From contig JASAMV010006225.1 of assembly GCA_030248065.1 (NCBI GenBank), forward strand, positions 1-64,000: 64,000 nucleotides of DNA, given 5' to 3'. The notes beneath the pieces are model-generated. The model saw nothing but the letters and a program-made list of their open reading frames with translations, was not told the origin of the DNA and searched no databases. Origin of the DNA: Rhynchonema sp. JSB1_4 (Eukaryota > Nematoda > Chromadorea > Monhysterida > Xyalidae). How positions within the stretch are numbered: position 1 is the first letter of the stretch; the number at the start of each line of letters is the position of its first letter. Positions 54,901 through 64,000 of this stretch are shown piece after piece. Both the position numbers and the translations under genes were made by a program.

Positions 54901-57900
54901 CTGTATCGGACCTGTTATCTGTACGACACAACTGGTGACAATGAAAACGCCATTGTCGGCGCGTTCGGATACAATTATCTGAAAGTCAATAGGGATTGTT
55001 TGGGTAAGATTTGGAAGATATACTTGGTATTGTACAGTTGCTTTGAAATGATGCTATCGTGATTGGTTTACGGCAAAGATAGCGCAGGCAGTACCTATCG
55101 CCTAACTAAATCGTAGTAACGCTTTGTCTTTGCACTTTGACTGACCAGACGACTTGATCACAACGCCACTGAAACTCTCGCTAATCTTTGATCTGTCTCT
55201 GTCCGCTTTACCAGAACAGGCTAATGCTATTGGTGTCGACGCAACTGCATGCGGGTCCTGCAAGGTGCAAACGCAGGTGGCTGGCTGTCTGCTACCTACA
55301 ATGCAACACGCAACTATAGCGCGACGACAGCAAACCTAAACGAGGGCGAAGAGATGAATAATTGTTACTGTCACACATGACATGGTCCAACGACCTGCGT
55401 TGACGACCACAGACATCCTGCAGCGTTTGCACGAAACACAGTCAGTTGCGCTGACAACATTAGTATAAGCCGCATAACAAGTCACGAATCATCGCGCATT
55501 TTCCAAATTCTAAACAAAAACAAACCAAAAAACCAGCTTTCTAACTCGGCACCCACACGCACCGCTTTTGCAGACCCCGATCTCGCTTCGAGCAGTAGTC
55601 TGCAGGCGAAACGCACCCGAAACTCAGCCAATCTGACTGATACTGCAAATACCAACAACCAGGAGGCGAATCAGAGCAGTATCAGCAGCACGCCAATTAC
55701 CAGCAGTGGCAGCACTGACCAGACAAGGAGCACATTTGACATCCGAGATCGTTTGATCACCACCACTACAAGCACCATCATTGAAACATCAGGTGACCAG
55801 AGCACGATCGATGAACGTGGATTCGTGACACCTCCCGGTCTGCGCCGGCCACCGCCGACACCGAAACAGGCCAGAATCACGACTCAGACTACGACTGTGA
55901 TACCGCCGTTTGGACGGACAACGATCAGACCGGCGATCACGTCGACCGACTTGGACCCGACCACAAGCACGAAACGGGCCGTGTCGTTGGGTGAGTGTTG
56001 GGATTTATGCGATGCTTGGGGAAATACTACGTATGACAATGTTTTCAGTAGCAAAGAGAACATATTTTTCAATGAAACATCAATTCACGCCCAGATTTAT
56101 TTCGACGCCGCTTGCTCGGCCGCGCCGGCATACTGCGAATCAATCGGAATTACACGCAGATCCTTTGTAAGACACAAATGGCAACCCCTGCAGTCCAAAC
56201 CTTGTGTTGATCAAAGTCATACCCGCAGAACATTTGAAGACCACCTTCCTATTGATGCTTGGTTGAACCCTATGTAACTACCCCTGAATCCCAACGGAAA
56301 GTCCCACTTTCCATGCCTTGGTATTGAGCCATTCCTTTTTTCAGACACCTGCCCGTCGAACAAGGCGGCCGTTTTCCAAAGGGCCGAGGGCTGGGAGTTG
56401 TTTGGTTCAGATGGACATCAGTCACCGGCCGTTAGTGAGGCCGATTGTGTCACGGCGTGCAGGGATAATTTGGTAAGGATTGAGCCTGATTTTTGAAGGT
56501 GATCTTTGAAGAAGATTGTTCTTTCCAGAAAATTTTAGTCCACCAAACCTAATGTTTCACCATTTTTGCACCTCTATTCATTCCAGACACCCGAGGGTCG
56601 CACCTACAGTTGTTTGTCATTGGACTACACGGTTCACACCCGAACATGTGTGTTGAGCAGTGAAGCAGCGGTGCCGCAGAAAAGTGGCATCTTGGCCGAA
56701 AACCCGAATGCTGTCTATTATGAGAAACTCTGCATTGCAAGTGCGTATATGCGTTGTGAACTTTTTAAAATTACAGTGTTCGAAATTGAACAAAGAAAAA
56801 AATCCCTGTCTCAGACGAGAACGCCGAGCGATGTCAAGGTCGCGAACTGGATCGTCAATCGCAGCATTTGCTTGTTGAATCAGGCGAAACCGTTGAAACA
56901 TCCACTTCGCTTGGCGATTGTGTCGATCTGTGCTTCTCAGCACCGATTACATTTGGCTTTCGGTGCATGTCCGTGCTGTACTTTCCTGATGTGAGTGTGC
57001 GCGTTCTTTTGGCAACGGGAATCAGGTTACTGTAGCACTGTGCTACGAATTCAGCACATGCCCAGACCGAACAAATTTGTAGGAGTTTGTGCTCGATGAC
57101 TCAAACTCAGAAAACTTGATGAGCACCAGAACTTTGTGGTTCGTGTTGGAACGGAAAACCTCAATGTTAATATCAATGTCAACCTACTTAAAATGTTCTC
57201 AAAATTGTGGCGCTTGCAAAAAGAGTTGCACAACGTGTTTTTTCACCTATTTCCACTTGACACAGACGGGCGGTGCATCCGGTCATCGTCAGTGCGATCT
57301 TTTTATGCTCGCTCAAAACCACCATCCCGCAGGAGCACGACCTGAACTGCCTTCTCAACACGGCCTCGCGTCGCAATCGGCCCGACATCTACATCAAGGA
57401 GGAATCGAATCGAGTTGAATACGTCGGGCTCGACGATTGCATATCGACGTTGGCCGTTCAATCGATCAACGATGGTGAGCAGCGCGATCGCGGCGATCAA
57501 AGTCGATCGGTGTCGCTTCGACGGCGACCTTTGCCGATGCTGCTGCTGACCCGACGGCCGGACATGACCAAACCGAACAACACGGTCGAAACGGACATGG
57601 AACTGTTCAAGAACAACAAGGGAACCGGAAGGAATCTCTTGGTGGTGCCAAAAACGCGACCGACCCCGACATGGGAGCAGGCCACTAAACCGTGGCAAGC
57701 GAATCAGACGGATGACGCCACAACGAGGAGTGCACTCAAACCGCAATTGTTAGCGAGAATTAATAATGTTCGGACGGATCTAACGAAACTTTTTAAAAAT
57801 ATGGTCCTCCCGTTCAGACGGTAGGCCTTGTTAACACAATAGACATATTAAGGGTACATACTGTATTTTAGGTATCATCGTTTTAAAATAATGCAATGAA

Positions 57901-59138
57901 AGCAATAAAAATTACAGAAAAGCTGTTCAGTATGCTCAGTGGAACTTTTACCCCTGATTTGGTTGTCTCCACTTGCCCCCACATCAGTCTTGTCTAAAGC
58001 ATGGCGATTAATCTGAAGCCTTCTTTATCCCTTGAAACCCCTTGCTTACCCAACTTTTTTCACCCCACCCCGTTTCAGAAGCAAGGACGGAGGCAAACAA
58101 CAACAGTTCAACTTCGGCCTGAACATTCCGCTGCATTCCGAATCCTCCAATGAACAGTCGATACCACCGATCCCGCCGAGTCTTGTCCCGGTGCGGGCTG
58201 TCACCCTCAAACCGCCGAGGGCCGCCGTACGAAGGCACGAATTCAAATTCCGTCAACTGAAGACCCTGACGTTGGCGTCGAGTGCCAAGGAGGTTGATGA
58301 ACAGACGGGATTCAAAGTTTATGACACTTGGCTGGAATGGTCACAATGTGATGCGCCCAAATACGGCAGACGCATCCGATATCGGGTGTGCACCGCGCCA
58401 CAAGTGGAATGGTGTCCGTTCGAGACCGCCTGGTGCAACACACAGTCGGCGCTGGGAGGTTAGTGCGGAAGTTTTGGCGTGAATATCTGGCAAAGTGTCC
58501 ACAGGTCTTTTCAAACACAACGATGCAACAAGTACAACCAGTCCTCGAAAATGACAAGTCTTTCAGACCCGGTGGACATATTCAAGAACCCGAATCGCCT
58601 CAACACTGACACTTTCAACGACAATCGCAATCGCGTCAACGTTCTATCGTTCGGACCGCGTGACGTCGCGCCGGCGCCCATCATTCCCGCCAAAACCACG
58701 CGACGTCGTCGCCCCAACTACTCATTGACACATTTGCCCAAAATCCATCCTCTCACCTCATCGACAACAACGCTGACCACCAAAATGACCATATTGCCCT
58801 CAATCACCACCGCAGCCACTCCAATTCCACCAACCAGCACCACACCCTATCAGATCGACAACGCAATCAAAGTGCTGAACCGCGAACTGTTGCTTCGTTC
58901 GTTCCGAAGACTCAAATACAAGACAGTGGACAGCCGGGGTCGCGAAGTGGCAGCCCACAATCGAAGGACTAGTCCGGTCGAACTAAGGCCGATTGGCAAG
59001 TGCTTGCCACTTAATGGCAATTGCCGCATTGGCGTGCAGTGGACAGCCACCGGCACCAGAAAGTACTGCCTGCATGTACAGACGCCGGAGTGCTTGGATC
59101 AGAATGGACTGCCCTTCAGAGGCAGGAGAAAAAGTTGA
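50730..59138 (+). CDS. Large secreted PAN/apple-domain protein with Asn- and Gly-rich linkers
   Basis: About 16 exons: 50730-50829 (signal peptide, ending VLIVPAIWAGG), 50940-51104, 51403-52164, 52539-52730, 52984-53359, 53668-53844, 54054-54296, 54683-55003, 55574-55990, 56345-56472, 56587-56740, 56815-56990, 57266-57820, 58079-58458, 58567-59138. Exons 3-7 are Pro/Gly/Asn-rich, with a poly-Asn run and GGGG..YGG linkers. Exon 8 is a PAN-like module (ICFTRYPNCL ... CQESCLDFG ... CYLYD). A second PAN-like set is split over exons 10-11 (DTCPSNKAAVF ... CVTACRDN ... YSCLSLDYTVHTRTCVL) and a third over 12-13. Exon 15 has a thrombospondin-1-like stretch (TWLEWSQCDAPKYGRRIRYRVC). The end is a Cys-containing tail without a membrane helix. 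It is probably an extracellular-matrix or cuticle protein. The exon 12/13 junction is uncertain. Confidence 0.75.
51933..51995 (+). repeat. (AAC)n microsatellite encoding poly-Asn
   Basis: About 20 AAC codons, broken once by AGC, in exon 3 of the PAN gene. They encode a run of about 17 Asn followed by SNNN. Such a tract is likely to vary in length between individuals. Confidence 0.95.
55392..55470. repeat. Dispersed repeat copy in PAN-gene intron 8
   Basis: Similar, in reverse orientation, to about 2270-2340 and its duplicate near 14450-14525. Shared strings are GACATCCTGC, GCACGAAACA and CAGTTGCG.TGACAA. The intron (55004-55573) is otherwise non-coding, and the element's ends were not determined. 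Confidence 0.5.
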
Positions 59139-60040
59139 GCATTACTTGACTTGTAGAAAAATATGTGATCATGGCTGCCTATGACTGGATGCTATTATTG
59201 GCAGGGATGTGGTCCAGTTTCTTTTGAAGTGCACCCAGTGTCAGGGCTTGGTTCCGGTGCATTTTTAGGTAATGTTTTTAAGTTTTTTTGGACCAAAGCT
59301 TGCTCGAGTGAGGGTGCGATCTGTAAAATAATGCTACCATTCTGTTTGTTTTCATACGATTCTGTAGGCTTATCTTTGTCAAACTCCAATTTAGCTATTA
59401 TACCGAGTCCTTTCTGGTGACCATACTGTGTATTCTTGTATCGAGATTTTTTCAATGAGAAATAGTAATGTCGCGTAATAACACTCATGATATTTGTCTC
59501 GCTTGTTTTATTCTGCATCTGGATAAAACTTATATACAGAAATAGCACATCATACAAAGTACAAGTAGACTGACCACACTACTGCACAGTGGACATAATT
59601 CTTGCAAAATATGTTTCGGTACACACAATAAAGCGTCTAAAACTTTGATCTATTTGTCAGCGAAGGAAATTCCACGAAACGTTACAATACAAGCAAGGGA
59701 GAACAAGCAGAAAGATCCAAAGATAAGAGTACCACAATCATAATATCCGTTTGACTAAATCCATAGGACCACAAGCACAAGAAAAAGAAACTCGAAATTT
59801 TCAGAACAAAAAAATCTAAACCAAATCAAAAATTTGGGACCCAGTAAAATGCATTTGGATATTTTATACACACATAATTTGCAAGGCAAGAACTATTTAC
59901 AGCGCCACAATTATTTACAAAATAACGACTGAATCAAATTTATGAACATCACTGTGCTTTGCCAGCCGTAATTTGCGATAAAATATAAGTGCATAAGCCA
60001 GGTTCTTGTCTAAACCCGAACCCGACCCGTACAACCTCCT
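59139..60040. other. Convergent 3' region of PAN and FBXO9 genes
   Basis: Both genes end towards this stretch. It is AT-rich and non-coding, with several AATAAA-like signals on either strand (for example TACACACAATAAAGC near 59610). Confidence 0.45.
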
Positions 60041-63000
60041 CTAGCGCAAGACCGACTCCGAGCTTTGCGTGTAACTCTTCACCCTCGAATAGTACAACGG
60101 CGGGAACGTTTCGTGATTCAAATCGAACTGCGTGCGCATCTGATGTCCATCACGATAGCAGACCGCGTGCGCATACGAAACGAACTGTAGTTGACAATGC
60201 CGACGGTGACGTGCCGGTTGGATGCAGAATTCCTGAATGCATGTGGAAATTGTATTTTTTAAAACCAATGAGGTAGTTGAGGTCGGCCAGGTGGGCATTG
60301 CCCCCATCCCTCCAGCTGTAGCTGGCTCGGGCTGCCCAAAAATGACAAAAACGTATTGTTGCATGGGTGTTTTTGGCGCAAAATTTTGGGCATTTCCCCA
60401 AACTCTTACATTTGTCAGGTAGCCATGTCGAGGTGGCCTGGCCTCCGGCCTGACCAACTATTGTTCAGCCCTCATTTTGACTGAATCTGAACATGTTTCA
60501 AGGGCACCGTAAGCAGTAATGTAGTTGGGGGTATGGGAGTAATGCCCCAAAGCTGGGTCAGCTATCGATTGTACATGTCTATCAAAAAAACCACACCCCA
60601 AAATTCAGCTATCCATGTCTACTATGTCCGGACATCAACCAAAACGTATTAATTTTAGTGTCCAATTGGCCACATTTTCTCATATTTTTACTAATATACA
60701 GAAAATTACCCTTTTAACACAGCAGGACCCCTATCCAGCTATCCATGTCTACCACCCGGCCAACTGCGTCACTGACTGTAATTATCGCCAATAAAATTGA
60801 CAAGAAAAAGCGAAAGCGTGAAGTTGCGCAACAACTCAATAAATGAACCAACCAGTGTTGCCTTGTGCTCTTCAACCTCATACTGTGCGTTCGCGTGATC
60901 GCGTCGGGTCTTCACACCGCCGCCAATCGCCGATTCAGCGTTCTGTCGTTGCCGCGTCAATTGTGCTGCCACACCATCCGCACCGATCAGCCTGAAAATC
61001 AATCACATTTACTAATAAATCAAATATTTTTGCAAAAAAACATGATACAACAATTTGACACACGCACCAGTAGCGACCGGCATACACGCCGGGGAATCGA
61101 ACGTGTTTGTGACGAAAGTACGGCACCATTGAGTGTGGTTCCTCTGGTGTAGTCAGCATTACGATTGAACCTAAAGAAGGCAGTTACTTTCCGAGAGATT
61201 ATCATGTGGTTCTCGAAAATTTGCGGCACTCGCATCGTCTGTCCTTATTGGCTTGCTTACTCTTTGAGAAACCGGCTTGAAGAAATTGCTGATAGTCTGG
61301 CCCTAGCACGGGCATGACGAACACACGGTCGCAAAAAAGCGCAAGTGCTGAGATGGAAGGAGTATTAGCACAAGTAATAGGCAATGAACCCGACCCGAAT
61401 CGTTACATAATAAATAAAATAAGCTCATATTTTCCAACCAGAACCAACCATCAGCAAATAGTCGCACGTATCGATAGTAGACGATAAGATGCCAAGGTCG
61501 ATAGAACTGGTCTTGGAAGGATGTTTCGCCGTGTCGAATGTAGGTGATCTTGCTGATGTAGACACCACCGTGCCACACATGCGGACGCAACACGTACATA
61601 CAGCGCCAGCTGCAGACAGGGAATTTGTTGATAAATTCAGAAACAAAGTGAAATCTCAATGTCGTGAAATAAAGTTCAACAATTTTATCGCCATAAAAAT
61701 AGCCAAATACCTCGACAGAAATTCTTCGTCGTCCGGTTGACCAGTCAATCTGCCCCACGTGCGCAGACATGTCAAACGCCAGATATCTGGGTGGCTGAAA
61801 CTGACTCGATTATGATTTTCCAGAAGAAAATTATGAAACGCGAAAGATCTAACCGCGCAATCAAGTAGAACCCGCGTGATACAAGTGACAACGTTTCGAG
61901 CATACGCACATCGAGATCGCAGCTCACCACCCATTTGAATATGTACCGAACCACATCCTGCAAATCAATAGCTTCACTGAAACATCACCAGAGGCTTTGT
62001 CAAACTGACAAAAAAGATAAGGGGTAACACAAACCTCAGTCAAGTCACCGAAATGACGCGAATAAACATGAGGCGTGCACGGCTGACAACAGTGGCCGCG
62101 CGTGTGCGCTCGAAACAACGTCACCAGGTCAATGCCGTTGATTTCCGGCCCATTGTCGTCACCTAAACGGACAAACCAAGCATTTTCAAAACTGACAATT
62201 TGTTTTTAATAAAATGATGATTAAAAATATACTTTTAATTCAACAAAAATAGTTTCAATCTTCATTTATAATAAAACCAACCCAAGAACGCCGTCGGCGA
62301 GTGCGACCGCCGGGACATCGGACTCTCCGACCCCGACACGCTGTTGCTGTTGACCTTCGAGGATTCGGCACGAAATATGCGTTTCTCAATGTCCGGCACC
62401 AGATGCACAGCGTAGGTGTAGCAGCGAATCGCGTCGTGCATCATGCCCTTGCGTTCGAACTCGATGCCTTGCAGAAAGTGCGATTTGCTCTGCAAGTTTT
62501 TCAATGAGATAATGAGCTTCAAGTCTGAGAGACGATGAACTCATAAGGCAGTGTAGTTCCTGGGGGGAGCGGTCCCCCCTCGGCCTCGGGTACGCTATCT
62601 CCCGCTCAGGTGGTAGGTACACTATCCCCCTATCTCCCCCTCCGGGTGCACTATCTCCCCCAATTTTTGCCTAAAATAGGCATTTTTAGGCCTAAAATGT
62701 GTGATTTTGGGTCAATGTTCTCAAAAGTCGCCAAAATACCCTTTTTATGAAGAATTTTTTCCAAAAAGAGACAAAAATAGGAGGGACAAAAATAGGTCAA
62801 ATTTTCTACCTCAAAAAGTGACTTTTTCCTGAATTTGGGTCTTCCCCCCTTCCCTCCCTCGGGGTACACTATCTCCCCCTCCGAAAAAAACGGGGGGTCC
62901 GCTATCTCCCCCTTCGGACCAGGAACTACACTGTCATAAGGTAATCAATATCAAGCGAATTGTACCCCCTCTTTCTTGTTTTGATCATACAAACTTGATG

Positions 63001-63629
63001 GACAGGCGACAAGACAAAAAGCATTTAAAACGTGAAACAAAATACAAACCCGCTCAAATATATCGTCGTTCAACCCTGACCGTGACGAGTTGCGTGGCAA
63101 CAACACCGATGATGGTCCTCCTCCATGTGTCTTGGCCGGGCTGCCGTCGTTGTTGACTGCACCGGGTTGTTGTTGTTGTCGGCGAGCCAATTCGGTTTGC
63201 CATTCCGAACGGAAGCGGGACAAATCGGAAATGTTTAACGTTGCATCATTGTCATTGTCGTCGTCTTCCTGAAATTGAGCGTTGTGTTTTTTGTTATGTT
63301 TTTGACCGAAGCTGAAGCAACTGCAAAACACAAAAATAGATAAAAGGTAAGCTTACATCATCCAACAACGGCGCCGAATCGTCGTCCAAGTCTTCTTCCT
63401 CCTCAACACTCCCCCCGCCGGGCTCGTCAATCTCTCCAGCTCCTGTTCGCTCCAAGGCTGACTGAAATGTTTTGTCGCAAATTTTGGGAGCTGGCAAAGC
63501 GACATGACTACGAATAGCCTGGAGTTCCTCCCTCACAGAAAAATAATTTCACAGACAAAAACATTAAAACAACAACCAACCATTTAGGCGCTCAAACAAT
63601 TGCAGCTTGGAGAAATCAAATGAATGCAT
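60041..63629 (-). CDS. FBXO9: F-box only protein 9 orthologue
   Basis: Exons: 63357 to about 63530, 63050-63268, 62282-62524, 62035-62162, 61854-61957, 61711-61794, 61449-61609, 61068-61170, 60853-60991, 60041-60184 (stop TAG). A likely first exon starts at ATG 63629 ([10 protein letters not shown]), but its splice is uncertain. The order matches human FBXO9: acidic N-terminus; [13 protein letters not shown]; a TPR-like helix pair ending [13 protein letters not shown]; the F-box ([21 protein letters not shown] ... [22 protein letters not shown]); then [39 protein letters not shown] and the C-terminal [13 protein letters not shown]. It is the substrate adaptor of an SCF (SKP1-CUL1) ubiquitin ligase. 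A hAT MITE lies in the intron after 63050. Confidence 0.92.
62549..62933. mobile_element. 385-bp hAT MITE in FBXO9 intron
   Basis: 15-bp perfect terminal repeats CAGTGTAGTTCCTGG / inverse, with an exact 8-bp target duplication TCATAAGG (62541-62548, 62934-62941). Inside, a subterminal motif ACTATCTCCCCC recurs several times near both ends around an AT-rich core. A different family from the CAGAGGTCGC elements. Confidence 0.92.
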
Positions 63630-63944
63630 TTGCCAAACTTTGCCGCGCTTTCCCGTGAAGAAGCCGACAGCAATTCGACACCGCCGACAGCAATGGTTAA
63701 TCGACGTGCGTTTAAAACACTTGCAATTGCAACCTCGAAGCAGTTCAGAGAAACTTATTTTTTTGTCGACACAGAATCTGAATCAGAAAATAAAAAAGCA
63801 AAATTTTAGAGCCACAAACAGATTGAACTCCCTCCGCGCGGAATTAAAAGAGAAATTCGCTGATCTCTGATCTTCGCTCTGTCGAATCGAAAGCAATTCT
63901 GCTGTTGCTGTACCGCCGCCGCCAAAAACCAACCAATCGAGCAA
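63630..63944. promoter_or_regulatory. Putative bidirectional promoter
   Basis: 315 bp separates the presumed FBXO9 start (minus) from a divergent start codon at 63945. The spacing and head-to-head layout suggest shared control. No TATA box was identified with confidence. Confidence 0.4.
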
Positions 63945-64000
63945 GATGGGGGCCGTGATTCAGGATTTAGTTGCCAACGTCGATCATCTGGTGTTTGACA
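63945..64000 (+). CDS. First codons of an unidentified gene (truncated by window end)
   Basis: ATG in a good context (AGCAAGATGGGG) opens MGAVIQDLVANVDHLVFD to the window edge. Only 18 codons are visible, too few to name it. Confidence 0.4.

Overview
The window is a stretch of animal nuclear DNA. Genes are split by short GT-AG introns, many of them 50-110 bp, and acceptors are often TTTTCAG-like, as in nematodes. The secreted-protein repertoire (lustrin-type Cys-rich, Kunitz, EB and PAN modules) and a CHK/DUF1679-type kinase-like gene also fit a nematode or close ecdysozoan relative. One gene, SELENOT, keeps an in-frame TGA at the selenocysteine position. Many nematodes have lost Sec proteins, so this points to a lineage that kept the Sec machinery. 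Species assignment is inference.

Bases 1-20,250 are repeat-rich. A unit of about 4.8 kb is tandemly duplicated (1717-6497 and 6501-18647). It carries a DRAM/TMEM150-family membrane protein gene (+) and the 3' end of SELENOT (-). The right copy joins the intact SELENOT gene (18104-20248). The left copy holds only a broken fragment, and a third DRAM tail lies at 484-753. The right copy is split by a 7.4 kb composite LTR element (6695-14090) with a 4-bp ATAG target duplication. It holds a BEL/Pao gag-pol, but its two outer LTRs belong to different families facing opposite ways. Several palindromic TA-flanked MITEs also lie here, and one left what looks like an excision footprint in the other copy.

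Bases 21,080-25,708 hold an unrecognised 12-exon gene (-) with a 526-bp hAT-like element inside a coding exon. A small EB-module gene (26184-26899, -) follows. Then comes a complete four-exon ionotropic-receptor-like gene (27184-28967, +). A very long secreted gene of about 28 exons (28905-39577, -) is built from lustrin-type Cys-rich modules and three Kunitz domains.

From 41,888 to the end lie: an 82-aa membrane/coiled-coil gene (-); a seven-exon CHK kinase-like gene (42870-47387, -) whose first intron holds a 1.3 kb TIR element with a nested hAT MITE; 3.3 kb with nothing recognised; a 16-exon secreted PAN-domain gene (50730-59138, +); an FBXO9 orthologue (60041-63629, -) with another hAT MITE in an intron; and the first codons of a divergent gene (63945-64000, +).

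The genes do not form one pathway. FBXO9 (ubiquitin ligase adaptor), SELENOT (ER redox) and DRAM (lysosome/autophagy) are housekeeping-type genes; the rest are mainly extracellular or sensory. A host-wide 10-mer, TGATGTTTCA, is strongly over-represented outside the retrotransposon and sits just upstream of several splice acceptors. Exon limits were read by eye from splice sites and phase and may be off by a few bases.
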